The notes under the pieces: generated by a model
Seen by the model: the letters and a program-made list of their open reading frames with translations, nothing else
What the model was told of the DNA's origin: nothing
Databases searched by the model: none
Part shown: piece by piece, positions 37,476-46,376 of the stretch
How the letters are laid out: every line of letters begins with the position of its first letter
Numbering within the stretch: position 1 is the stretch's first letter
Translations under genes and position numbers: made by a program
Source of the DNA: Allorhodoferax sp032337135
Lineage (GTDB): Bacteria; Pseudomonadota; Gammaproteobacteria; Burkholderiales; Burkholderiaceae_C
Length of the DNA stretch: 64,000 bases
Direction: 5' to 3'
NCBI RefSeq assembly: GCF_032337135.1
Contig: NZ_JAVXZZ010000002.1
Coordinates: 248,001-312,000, forward strand

Positions 37476-38399
37476 ATGAAAGTAGTAGCGAACGGACTCG
37501 AGTTCGAAGTAGAGGACAGTGCCAGCATCAACCCGCTGGACGCAGACCTGCAGGCGCGCCCGGTGGTGGTGCTGATCATGGGCCTGGGCATGCAGCTCAT
37601 TGCCTGGCCCCAGCAGTTCGTCGACGACCTGGTCGATGCCGGTTACCGTGTCATCCGCTTCGATAACCGCGACATCGGCCTGAGCAGCCACCTGGACCAC
37701 CTGGGCCGCCCGCGCATCGTCTGGGAGGTGCTCAAGCACCGCTTGGGCCTGCGCAACCGTTCGGCGTACAGCCTGGCCGACATGGCGGCAGACACCTTGG
37801 GGATCCTCGACACCCTGGGCATCAAGCGCGCCCACATCGTGGGCGTGAGCATGGGCGGCATGATCGCCCAGCGGGTGGCGATTGCGGCACCGCACCGCGT
37901 GACCAGTCTCACCAGCATCATGAGTTCCAGCGGTGCGCGCAAGCTGCCCCAGCCCGACAAGGCCATCGTCAAGCTGCTCACGCGCCGCCCTGCGGGCGCG
38001 GGCATGGAGGCCATTGCGGCCCAGAGCGTCAAGCTGTTCCAGGCCATCGGCAGTCCGGCCTATCCCACACCGGAAGAGGAGTTGATGGAACGGGTGCAGG
38101 CGGGTTTGGCGCGCAGCTTCCACCCCGTGGGCATGCTGCGCCAGATGGTGGCTGTCGTGGCCGACCATGACCGTGCCGAGGCGCTGGCCCGCATCCAGTC
38201 ACCCACGCTGGTGATCCACGGCGATTCCGATCCGCTGGTGCCTCCGGAGCACGGTGTGGATACGGCCAACCGCATCCCCGGGGCGAGACTGGTCACCATC
38301 GAGGGCATGGGCCACGACCTGCCGCCCGAGCCCGTGAACCAGATCCTGAACGCCCTGGTACCCCACTTGCAACAGGCACAGCGCAAGGTGCATGCATGA
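37476..38399 (+). CDS. alpha/beta hydrolase
   Basis: A 307-aa alpha/beta hydrolase: nucleophile serine in GVSMGG (about residue 126), acid aspartate in HGDSDPLVP (about 250), and histidine in GMGHDLPPE (about 278). The FDNRDIGLSS segment is typical of the epoxide-hydrolase/haloperoxidase-like branch. Its stop overlaps the queF start (ATGA). The substrate is unknown. Confidence 0.88.
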   Translation: MKVVANGLEFEVEDSASINPLDADLQARPVVVLIMGLGMQLIAWPQQFVDDLVDAGYRVIRFDNRDIGLSSHLDHLGRPRIVWEVLKHRLGLRNRSAYSLADMAADTLGILDTLGIKRAHIVGVSMGGMIAQRVAIAAPHRVTSLTSIMSSSGARKLPQPDKAIVKLLTRRPAGAGMEAIAAQSVKLFQAIGSPAYPTPEEELMERVQAGLARSFHPVGMLRQMVAVVADHDRAEALARIQSPTLVIHGDSDPLVPPEHGVDTANRIPGARLVTIEGMGHDLPPEPVNQILNALVPHLQQAQRKVHA

Positions 38400-39262
38400 G
38401 CAACCCCAACACGCCCGAACAATCGCAGCTGGGCCGCCAGTCCGCCTACATCGACCAGCTCGATCCGAGCCTGCTGTTTCCCATCTCGCGCACACCCAAG
38501 CGCGAGGAGATCGGCATCACCGGGGCCTTGCCCTTCATGGGCGCCGACCTGTGGACGGCGTTCGAATTGAGCTGGCTGAACCTGCGCGGCAAGCCCCAGG
38601 TGTCGCTGGCGCACTTCACCATTCCGGCCGACACACCCAACATCATCGAGAGCAAGTCGTTCAAGCTGTACCTCAACAGTTTCAACAACACGCGCTTTGC
38701 CGATGCGGATGCCGTGAAGGCCCAGTTGCGTACTGACCTGAGCGAGGCCCTGTGGCGTGGCGCGGCCCAAGCGCAGGGTGGCAGCCTGGGGGTGAAGATC
38801 ATCGGTGCCGACTGGTTCGACCGCGAACCCGTGTACGAGCTCGATGGCCTGAGCCTGGATCGGCTGGACGTGGAGTGCACGCGTTACCAGCCCGCGCCAG
38901 ACCTGCTGCGCGTGGTGCCCTCGGAAGATGAGGCGCCCGTGTCGGAGGTGCTGACCAGCAACCTGCTCAAGAGCAATTGCCTGGTGACGGGCCAACCCGA
39001 CTGGGGCAGCGTGCAGATCAGCTACACCGGTGCGCAGATCGACCACGAAGGTCTGCTGCAGTACCTGGTGAGTTTCCGCAACCACAACGAGTTCCACGAA
39101 CAGTGCGTGGAGCGCATCTTCACGGACATCTGGAAGCGCTGCCAGCCGCTCAAGCTCACGGTCTACGCGCGCTACACACGCCGCGGTGGGCTTGACATCA
39201 ATCCGTTCCGAACCAGCCACCCGCAGGCATTGCCGGCCAACCACCGCACGGCGCGTCAGTAG
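38396..39262 (+). CDS. queF: NADPH-dependent 7-cyano-7-deazaguanine reductase
   Basis: A 288-aa bimodular QueF converting preQ0 to preQ1 for queuosine in tRNA. The catalytic cysteine is C195 in LLKSNCLVTGQPDWG, with the conserved ESKSFKLYLNSFN segment (about residues 85-97). It is translationally coupled to the alpha/beta hydrolase gene. Confidence 0.96.
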   Translation: MSNPNTPEQSQLGRQSAYIDQLDPSLLFPISRTPKREEIGITGALPFMGADLWTAFELSWLNLRGKPQVSLAHFTIPADTPNIIESKSFKLYLNSFNNTRFADADAVKAQLRTDLSEALWRGAAQAQGGSLGVKIIGADWFDREPVYELDGLSLDRLDVECTRYQPAPDLLRVVPSEDEAPVSEVLTSNLLKSNCLVTGQPDWGSVQISYTGAQIDHEGLLQYLVSFRNHNEFHEQCVERIFTDIWKRCQPLKLTVYARYTRRGGLDINPFRTSHPQALPANHRTARQ

Positions 39263-39269
39263 TCCCGAG

Positions 39270-39320
39270 TTGCTATTCTATTGAGAGCTGCTTGCGCAGT
39301 TTTCATGCGGGCTGGAGGCC
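39270..39320 (+). repeat. dispersed 51-bp repeat, queF/ackA junction copy
   Basis: TTGCTA-N8-AGAGCT-N3-TGCGCAGT with the tail CATGCGGGCTGGAGGCC is the best-preserved copy along with that in trmJ. Its right end encodes the last codons and stop of ackA (minus strand). Confidence 0.75.
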
Positions 39321-40517
39321 GTTTTTCCTGTTGAATGAGGCCAGGATGGCTGCGGCGTCCCGGGCGGCAACCCAGCCTTCATCGGTGGGTACCAGCCACA
39401 CCTCCACGGTGCTGTCGCTGCGGTGCAGTGCCACCATGTCGGTGCCACCCGCCTGCGCGTTGCGCTCTTCGTCCAGCCGCACGCCCAGCCAAGCCAGCTG
39501 GCGGCACACGTCCTGGCGCAGGGCGGCGTCGTGCTCGCCGATGCCGCCACTGAAGCTCAGCACATCGAGCCCCTGCAGGGCTGCGACCAGGCCTCCGGCC
39601 TCGTGCAGCACCGAGCGCGTGAACAGCGCAATCGCATTGCGGGCGGCTGGGTCCGCACTGGCGCGCAAGGTGCGCATGTCGGCGCTCAGGCCAGAGGCGC
39701 CCATGAGGCCGCTGCGCCGGTAGAGCAAGTCCTGCAGCTGGTCCGCAGTCCAACCCTGCTGCAGCAGGTACAGCAGCACACCGGGGTCAAGGGCACCGCT
39801 GCGTGTACCCATGACCAACCCGTCCAGGGTGGAAAACCCCATGGTGGTGGCCAGTGAGCGCCCATCGCGGGCGGCGCAGAGGCTGGCGCCATTGCCCAGA
39901 TGGGCCATCAGCACACGCTGGTTCCCGCGTGCACTGTGTGCCTTCAGCCGGTGCAGCACGAAGTCGTACGACAGGCCATGGAAGCCGTAGCGCTGCACGC
40001 CCAGGGCGCGCACATCGGCCGGCAACGCCCACTGGGCGTGCAGTGCCGGAATGCTGCGGTGAAAGGCGGTGTCGAAACAGCCCACCTGCGGCACTCCGGG
40101 CCAGACCCTGCGCAGCAGTTCCACGCCGCGCAGGTTGTGGGGCTGGTGCAGTGGCGCCAGGGGCTCCAGCGTCTTCAGGTAGGCCAGCGTGGCCTCGTCG
40201 AGCCAGGTACTGCCGGCCAGGTCGGGGCCGCCATGGACGATGCGGTGGGCAATGGCTGCAGGGGCTTCCACACCGCTGGCCCGCAGACCGGCCTGCAGTT
40301 GCTCTAGCGCCCATTCGTGCGGGGCCGCACAAGGAGCGCTAGCGCCGTGCCGCAAGGGCTGCCCGGCCAAGCCAAACGCTACCTGCGGCTGTCCGCCGGG
40401 CTCCAGTCCTTGCGCCATGCCGTGCCAGGTGGCGTTTTGTGGCTGGCCCTGGCGGTCCAGCGGATACACGGCCCACTTCAGGGAGGATGAACCGGCGTTG
40501 ACCGTGAGGATGGCCAC
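39303..40517 (-). CDS. ackA: acetate kinase
   Basis: A 404-aa ASKHA-family kinase interconverting acetyl phosphate and acetate with ADP/ATP. The N-terminal LTVNAGSSSLK, HRIVHGG, the catalytic FDTAFH and HLGNGAS are present. The start is GTG at 40517. It begins 1 bp after the stop of the MaoC-phosphotransacetylase gene, forming a two-gene unit. Its last five residues (GLQPA) and stop codon are provided by the dispersed repeat at 39270-39320. Confidence 0.95.
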   Translation of the reverse strand: MAILTVNAGSSSLKWAVYPLDRQGQPQNATWHGMAQGLEPGGQPQVAFGLAGQPLRHGASAPCAAPHEWALEQLQAGLRASGVEAPAAIAHRIVHGGPDLAGSTWLDEATLAYLKTLEPLAPLHQPHNLRGVELLRRVWPGVPQVGCFDTAFHRSIPALHAQWALPADVRALGVQRYGFHGLSYDFVLHRLKAHSARGNQRVLMAHLGNGASLCAARDGRSLATTMGFSTLDGLVMGTRSGALDPGVLLYLLQQGWTADQLQDLLYRRSGLMGASGLSADMRTLRASADPAARNAIALFTRSVLHEAGGLVAALQGLDVLSFSGGIGEHDAALRQDVCRQLAWLGVRLDEERNAQAGGTDMVALHRSDSTVEVWLVPTDEGWVAARDAAAILASFNRKNGLQPA

Positions 40518-40518
40518 G

Positions 40519-41943
40519 TCAATGCGCCCAGGCCTGGCGCGGGTGGTCGCGCCGCGCGTTGTGCGCCACCAGCAGCGCCAGCACGGCTGAGGCCACGCGG
40601 TTCATCGGGCCGTCAGCGCGGCTGGTCAGCGCGATGGGAACCCGTGCGCCGAGCACGATGCCGGCGCAGGTGGCTCCTGCCAGGTATTCCAGCTGCTTGG
40701 CCAGCATGTTTCCCGATTCGAGGTCGGGCACCATCAGGATGTCGGCATCGCCGGCCACCTGCGAGGCAATGTGCTTGATCTGGGCGGCGTGGCTGGAGAT
40801 GGCGTTATCGAAGGCCAGGGGACCGTCGAGGATGGCGCCATGGATCTGCCCGCGGTCGGCCATCTTGCACAGGGCCGCGGCATCGATGGTGGAAGGGATG
40901 CTGGGATTTACCGTCTCCACCGCGGACAGGACGCCGACCTTGGGTGCGGAGATGCCCAGGATGCGGGCGAAGTCGACCGCGTTCTGCACGATGTCCATCT
41001 TCTCGGCCAGTGTCGGGTGAATGTTGAGCGCCGCGTCGGTGATGAGCAGGGGCTTGTGGTACAGCGGTACGTCAAAGCGGAACACGTGCGACATGCGCCG
41101 CGCCGTGCGCAGGCGCGGCTGGGCCAGTACCGCGTGCAGCAGTTCGTCGGTATGCAGGCTGCCCTTCATCAGCATCGCCACGCTGCCCTTGGCCGCCAGC
41201 TCGGCTGCAGCCTCGGCGGATTCCTGGCTGTGTTCCGTGTCCACGATCTCGATGCCGTCGAGCGCCAGACCGGCACCCTGCGCCAGGTGCTCGATGCGCA
41301 CACGCGGGCCTACCAGTACCGGAACGATCAGGCCACGCGCGGCCGCATCGAGTGCACCGCCCAGCGACTCGGCATCGCAGGGGTGCACCACGGCGCAACG
41401 CAAGGCCTCCAGCCCCCGTGCCTGGGCCAGCAGGCTCTCGAAGCGGCTGTGGGGGTCGAACAGGCGGATCAGCGGCGCCTCGATGCGCGGGCGGCGCACC
41501 TTCTTGGTCGGTGCCATGACGCGTGCCACTCCGCTGAGAACCTTGGCGCCCTTCTGGTTGAGCACCTGGCAATCCAGCTCCACTGCCTTGTGTTCCGCAT
41601 CCTTCGCGGTGACGGTGACGCTCACCGTGAGGGTGTCTCCCACGCGCACCGGCTTGGCGAAGTGCAGGCTCTGGTCCAGGTAGATGGTGCCGGGCCCCGG
41701 AAATTGGGTGCCCAGCAGGGCAGAGATCAGCGAGCCGCCCCACATGCCGTGGGCAATGACGTCATGGAACAGGGTTTCGGCGGCGTACTGGGCGTCGAGG
41801 TGGGCCGGGTTGGTGTCGCCCGACACCGCGGCAAAGGCGCGGATGTCGTCGATGCTGAGGGTGCGGACCAGCTGGGCACTCTGTCCGATGGTGAGTTCGT
41901 CGAAGGTGACGTTTTCGATGAGATCGTTGCTGGGCTCGGTCAT
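40519..41943 (-). CDS. MaoC-phosphotransacetylase fusion (enoyl-CoA hydratase / phosphate acyltransferase)
   Basis: A 474-aa two-domain protein. An N-terminal MaoC hot-dog domain (about residues 10-150, VSGDTNPAHLDAQYA and AHGMWGGSL) is joined to a C-terminal phosphate acetyl/butyryltransferase domain (160-470, ending with a GIVLGARVPIALTSRAD block). With acetate kinase directly downstream it can convert acyl-CoA to acyl phosphate and acid, making ATP. It may act on acetyl-CoA or short-chain acyl-CoA. Confidence 0.9.
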   Translation of the reverse strand: MTEPSNDLIENVTFDELTIGQSAQLVRTLSIDDIRAFAAVSGDTNPAHLDAQYAAETLFHDVIAHGMWGGSLISALLGTQFPGPGTIYLDQSLHFAKPVRVGDTLTVSVTVTAKDAEHKAVELDCQVLNQKGAKVLSGVARVMAPTKKVRRPRIEAPLIRLFDPHSRFESLLAQARGLEALRCAVVHPCDAESLGGALDAAARGLIVPVLVGPRVRIEHLAQGAGLALDGIEIVDTEHSQESAEAAAELAAKGSVAMLMKGSLHTDELLHAVLAQPRLRTARRMSHVFRFDVPLYHKPLLITDAALNIHPTLAEKMDIVQNAVDFARILGISAPKVGVLSAVETVNPSIPSTIDAAALCKMADRGQIHGAILDGPLAFDNAISSHAAQIKHIASQVAGDADILMVPDLESGNMLAKQLEYLAGATCAGIVLGARVPIALTSRADGPMNRVASAVLALLVAHNARRDHPRQAWAH

Positions 41944-42049
41944 GGCAGGAGGGAAGTGGAGCGAATGGCGGTGCCAGCGTAGCGCCGCTGCCTTGCATTG
42001 TGCCTACATCGCAGCCGCAGGCGCTGTGAGCTCGCTCTAGAGCGTGTGC

Positions 42050-42472
42050 TCAGCCCAGGCCGGTGATGCGCTGCCCCAGCAGCTGCATGGCCAAGGTCTG
42101 GTCCGTGCCTGCAATGTGCTGTACCAGCCAGTCGTGCAGGTAGGTGCGCATGCGCATGGCGGTCTGCAGGTCACCCCATTCGGAGCGCCGGGCTTCCATC
42201 TGTTGCACCCGGTCGAAAAAACTGCGATGCACTGCCATGTGGACGTCCAGCTCGCGGTAGTCCTGGCCGAGCTTGTGCATCAGCTGCTCTTCCTCGCTGA
42301 AATGGAACTGCACGTATTCCTTGAGCTGCGGCAGCAGCTCGTCCAGCGCACGGTGTGTCTGGCCCGCGGCGCACAGGCTGTCGAACACTTCGATGCGGCC
42401 AATCAGAACCATGTGCTGTTGGTCCATCAGTGGGACACCGGTGGTGAGGGAATCCTTCCAGAGTCTGGACAT
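42050..42472 (-). CDS. bacteriohemerythrin
   Basis: A 140-aa hemerythrin-domain protein that binds O2 at a di-iron site. The ligand set is complete: H20, H57, E61, H78, H82, H119 and D124. It stands 68 bp downstream of a PAS-GGDEF-EAL gene on the same strand, so it may deliver or sense oxygen for that signalling protein. Single-domain forms are usually cytoplasmic. Confidence 0.93.
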   Translation of the reverse strand: MSRLWKDSLTTGVPLMDQQHMVLIGRIEVFDSLCAAGQTHRALDELLPQLKEYVQFHFSEEEQLMHKLGQDYRELDVHMAVHRSFFDRVQQMEARRSEWGDLQTAMRMRTYLHDWLVQHIAGTDQTLAMQLLGQRITGLG

Positions 42473-42540
42473 GGCCTTGGGTGGTGGGTTGGTTCGCGAT
42501 TGTCCCTGCCCAGCGGTCCACCAGACTATTCTGGTCTTCC

Positions 42541-44979
42541 CTAAAGCAACGCCGCAGGAACCGGGTGCCCGAAATGGTAGCCCTGAAAGGCGTCACAGCC
42601 CATGTTCCGCAGCATCTCACACTGTTGGGCGGACTCCACGCCTTCCGCAATGACCCGCAGTCCCAGGCTGTGTCCGAGGGCCACCACCGTCTTGGCGATG
42701 ACGGCGTCGTTGGGGTCCGTCAGCAGGTCCCGCACAAAGGACTGGTCAATCTTCAGCTGGTCCAGGGGCAGGCGCTTGAGGTAGGACAGGGAGGAGTAGC
42801 CGGTGCCGAAGTCGTCGAGGGACATGCGCACACCGTGGGCCTTGACGGCATTCATCTTGACAATGATTTCCTCGACGTTCGCCATCAGCATGCTTTCAGT
42901 GATTTCCAGCTTGAGCTTCTGGGGCTGGGCGCCGGTGGCAAGCAAGGCACGTTGCACCTGGCCGACGAAGTCGGACTGCGCGAATTGCACCGCACTGACG
43001 TTGACTGCCATGGTCCAGCTGGCGCGCACGGGGTCTTCGGCCCAGGCCACCAGTTGTCGGCAGGCGGCTTCGAGCACCCACTGCCCCAGGGCGAGAATCA
43101 GGCCACATTCCTCGGCAATCGGGATGAACTCCCCTGGACTGACCAAGCCGCGCTGCGGATGGTTCCAGCGAATCAGGGCTTCGACGCCGGTGGTGGTCCC
43201 TGTTGCGTCCACCTGCACCTGATAGTGAAGCAGGAACTGGCCTTGGGTCAAGCCGTGCCGCAGCTCCTGTTCCAGTGCGGCTTGGGCACTGACGCTGGCC
43301 TGCATGCTCGGGTCAAAGAAACGCGAGGTGTTGCGCCCGGCCGCCTTGGCCTCGTACATGGCAACGTCGGCCTTCTTCAGCAGCTCGTCGACCGAGGTGT
43401 CGCCGGGACCGAACACCACGATGCCCACACTGGGCGTGCTGGCGTGGACGTAGTCGCGCAGGGAGTAGGGTTGTCCCAGCGACAGCAGGATCTTGTGGGC
43501 GACTGTCTCCGCGTGGGTGCCCGCATCCTTGGGATTGGCGCCCAGTCCCTCCAGCATGATGACGAACTCGTCGCCGCCGAAACGGGCCACACTGTCGACC
43601 TCGCGCACGCACCCCAGCAGCCGCTGCGCGACCTGCTGCAGCAGGATGTCGCCCAGGTCGTGCCCCATGGTGTCATTGAGTTGCTTGAAGTGGTCCAGAT
43701 CCAGGAACATCAGCGCGCCGTAGATCCGATTGCGTTCCACCATGGCCAATGCATGCTGGAGCCGGTCGAGCAGGAGGCGACGGTTGGGCAGTTGGGTGAG
43801 GGGATCGTAGAACGCCAGGCGCCGGATCTCTTCCTCGTGGGCACGCTGCTCGGTGTCATCACGCACCAGTCCGACGAAGGTGGTCTGGCCTCCGCGCTCC
43901 ACCTGCGAGACCGACAGCGTCATCGGAAACAGCGTGCCATCCTTGCGCATCCCCTGCACCGCGCGCGGCTTGCCCATGACCCGGCCTTCGCCCGTGCGCA
44001 GGTAGGTTTCGAGGTAGCCGTCATGGTGACTGCGGTGCGGTTCAGGCATGAGAATGTGCACGTTGCGCCCGAGCACCTCGTGGACTTCGTAGCCGAATAT
44101 GCGTCCGGCTGCATAGTTGAAAGACTCCACCAAGCCCTGGGCATTGATGGTGATCACCCCATCGACCATGTTGTCCAGAATGGTCTGGGTATGCCGGGCC
44201 GCATCGCGCAATGCGCGCTCGTCGGTCCTGCGCTGCTCCCGCGCTGCAATGCGGTCCGAGATCTCGCGCACCAGCAGCTGCAATGCAGTGCCCTGGGCCA
44301 GCTGGATGCGCACGGCCTGCAGTTCCACGTCGATGGGCACGCCATCGAGCCGGATGAAGCGGGTCTCCATGCGCCAGGCAGCCAGGCTGCGCGTTTCGAC
44401 ACGCCGCAAGTGAGCCAGTTGGTCCTCACGCAGTTCGGGTGCCAGCAGTTGCAGGGCCGGCAACAGGAGCAGGTCGTTCTCGGACTGTCCCCCCAGCAGT
44501 GCGATGGCCGCCGGATTGGCATACTGGACCTGTTCGCCGCGCAGCACCAGCACCGCGTCGGGCGACCACTCCACCAGGGAGCGGTACAGATCAGAGGCCG
44601 CTCCACCCGCGTGCGCCACCGGTTGCAGCAGGACCACGACGAAGCTCGCCTTGCCCTGTTCGTCGCACACTGGGTGGAAATGGGCCAGCAACCCGTTACC
44701 CCCGTCCTCCAGTGTCAGGCTGGCGACCTCCTGGGTGTCCAGTGCCTGGCGTTCGCATTGCTGCAGCGCCTGCCATTGCGGCACCGGGAATGGATGGCAG
44801 TCCACGGACGACTGCAATTGCGCCAGGTCGAGTTGCCATGCGGATTGGGCCGCCAGGTTGAGCGCCAGCCAGTGGCCCTGGGCGTCGCGGACATAGGCTG
44901 GTAGCGGGATTGCGTCGAGCAGCGCCTTGCACGCAATCGGGTGGTGGCTCAGAGAGAGGTGGAGTTGGTCCGCAGGCAT
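42541..44979 (-). CDS. PAS-GGDEF-EAL c-di-GMP signalling protein (copy 1)
   Basis: An 812-aa cytoplasmic sensor. About three PAS-like segments (residues 15-120, 130-250, 265-380) precede the GGDEF cyclase domain (380-545, intact FGGDEF near 466) and the EAL phosphodiesterase domain (560-812, VEALIRW near 598, DDFGTGYSS). Both catalytic motifs look intact. No transmembrane helix was seen. The ATG at 44979 starts the first PAS; an open frame continues upstream but looks noncoding. The bacteriohemerythrin gene follows, suggesting oxygen input. Confidence 0.9.
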   Translation of the reverse strand: MPADQLHLSLSHHPIACKALLDAIPLPAYVRDAQGHWLALNLAAQSAWQLDLAQLQSSVDCHPFPVPQWQALQQCERQALDTQEVASLTLEDGGNGLLAHFHPVCDEQGKASFVVVLLQPVAHAGGAASDLYRSLVEWSPDAVLVLRGEQVQYANPAAIALLGGQSENDLLLLPALQLLAPELREDQLAHLRRVETRSLAAWRMETRFIRLDGVPIDVELQAVRIQLAQGTALQLLVREISDRIAAREQRRTDERALRDAARHTQTILDNMVDGVITINAQGLVESFNYAAGRIFGYEVHEVLGRNVHILMPEPHRSHHDGYLETYLRTGEGRVMGKPRAVQGMRKDGTLFPMTLSVSQVERGGQTTFVGLVRDDTEQRAHEEEIRRLAFYDPLTQLPNRRLLLDRLQHALAMVERNRIYGALMFLDLDHFKQLNDTMGHDLGDILLQQVAQRLLGCVREVDSVARFGGDEFVIMLEGLGANPKDAGTHAETVAHKILLSLGQPYSLRDYVHASTPSVGIVVFGPGDTSVDELLKKADVAMYEAKAAGRNTSRFFDPSMQASVSAQAALEQELRHGLTQGQFLLHYQVQVDATGTTTGVEALIRWNHPQRGLVSPGEFIPIAEECGLILALGQWVLEAACRQLVAWAEDPVRASWTMAVNVSAVQFAQSDFVGQVQRALLATGAQPQKLKLEITESMLMANVEEIIVKMNAVKAHGVRMSLDDFGTGYSSLSYLKRLPLDQLKIDQSFVRDLLTDPNDAVIAKTVVALGHSLGLRVIAEGVESAQQCEMLRNMGCDAFQGYHFGHPVPAALL

Positions 44980-45128
44980 CGTTGGGGCAGCGCCGCACGG
45001 AGATGCGGGTTCCTTAATGACGGATTCTAGTCGGACTGGGTACCAGGTACCCGATGGGCGAAGCCCGTGTGCATCACCCTTGGCGCTGGCAGGGCGGGTA
45101 CGGGAGGCCAGCGTGTTGGCCGTTCGGC

Positions 45129-46370
45129 TCAGAAGAGCTCGGCATTGCCGGTGGTCGGGCCTGCGTGGGCTCTTGCCGGCTGCGGGGCGGGGATTTCGGT
45201 GGGTACACCGCCCGGCTGCGTGGCGCGCTGCAGGTTGCCGACGCGCACGCCCAGCAGCCGAAAGCGCTGCTGCAGCGGTGCGCGCTTGAGGCACTGGCCC
45301 GCTGCCTTACGGATCGCTTGTGCATCCTGCAATGGCTCGGGCAGCGTCAGGTCGCGGGTCAGAATCTTGAAGTTGGTGTATCGCAGCTTGATGCCTACGG
45401 TCTTTCCCGCATAGCCCTTGCGCTGCAGGTCCTGCGCCACTTGCTCGCACAAGGCTGTGAAGATGGAGCCAAGCTCGGCCTTGTCGTGCACCGCGTGCAT
45501 GTCGCGCTCGAAGGTGGTCTCGCGGCTCATGCTCACGGGTTCGCTCTCCAGTTCCACGGCGCGGTCGTCCAGCCCCCGCGCGCTGCGATACAGCCAGAGT
45601 CCCGTGCGTTGGCCGAAGCTGTCCATCAGCCACTGCTCATCGCGTTGCGCGAGTTCACCGATGGTGCGGATGCCATGGGCCTGCAGCTTCTCGTCGAGCT
45701 TGGGCCCTACGCCATTGATCTTGCGGCATGCCAGGGGCCAGATCATGGACTGCAGATCCTCCTCGCGCACGATGGAAATGCCATTGGGCTTGTTGAACTC
45801 GCTGGCCATCTTGGCCAGCAGCTTGTTGGGAGCGACTCCGATCGAACAGGTCAGGCCGGTGGCGTCGAAGATGGCTTTCTGGATCAGTCGCGCCAGCGTG
45901 CGCCCGCCTTCGCGTTGCCCGCCCGGAACCTCGGTGAAGTCGATGTACACCTCATCCACCCCGCGGTCTTCCATGCGTGGGGCAATCTCGGTGATGATGT
46001 CCTTGAACTGGCGCGAATAGCGGCGGTACTGGGCGAAATCCACTGGCAGGAGGATGGCCTGCGGGCAGAGCTTGGCGGCTTTCATCAGCCCCATGGCGGA
46101 CCCGACTCCGAACTGGCGCGCGGCGTAGGTGGCGGTGGTGATGACGCCACGCCCGGTGTAATCGCCCAGGCGCGCAAACCGATCCAGGAGAATGCGGTCC
46201 AGCGACATGCTCTGGGCGGCCTCGAGCACCGCTTCGTCAGCGGGTCGGCGTCCGCCACCGATGACCACCGGCAAGCCCTTGAGCTGGGGGTAGCGCAGCA
46301 GTTCCACGGAGGCGTAGAACGCATCCATGTCGAGATGGGCAATGCGGCGGCATGGTGCCTGCGGGGCCAT
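45129..46370 (-). CDS. dinB: DNA polymerase IV (Y-family)
   Basis: A 413-aa translesion polymerase. The catalytic acidic residues are in HLDMDAFYASVE (residues 12-23) and VDEVYIDFTE (about 136). The helix-hairpin-helix region (NGVGPKLDEKL) and the little-finger domain complete the fold. It lacks an obvious C-terminal beta-clamp QL motif by eye. It starts 6 bp after the UbiA-family gene stop. Confidence 0.94.
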   Translation of the reverse strand: MAPQAPCRRIAHLDMDAFYASVELLRYPQLKGLPVVIGGGRRPADEAVLEAAQSMSLDRILLDRFARLGDYTGRGVITTATYAARQFGVGSAMGLMKAAKLCPQAILLPVDFAQYRRYSRQFKDIITEIAPRMEDRGVDEVYIDFTEVPGGQREGGRTLARLIQKAIFDATGLTCSIGVAPNKLLAKMASEFNKPNGISIVREEDLQSMIWPLACRKINGVGPKLDEKLQAHGIRTIGELAQRDEQWLMDSFGQRTGLWLYRSARGLDDRAVELESEPVSMSRETTFERDMHAVHDKAELGSIFTALCEQVAQDLQRKGYAGKTVGIKLRYTNFKILTRDLTLPEPLQDAQAIRKAAGQCLKRAPLQQRFRLLGVRVGNLQRATQPGGVPTEIPAPQPARAHAGPTTGNAELF

Positions 46371-46376
46371 GGGGGG

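Noticed and set aside
42481..44904. An 807-codon open frame on the plus strand
   Set aside because: It is antisense to the PAS-GGDEF-EAL gene, whose catalytic motifs are intact. The plus-strand translation resembles no family.
44980..45294. Upstream extension of the GGDEF-EAL gene at 42541
   Set aside because: The extra 105 codons are Arg/Ala-rich and overlap the end of dinB. The ATG at 44979 begins a plausible PAS domain.
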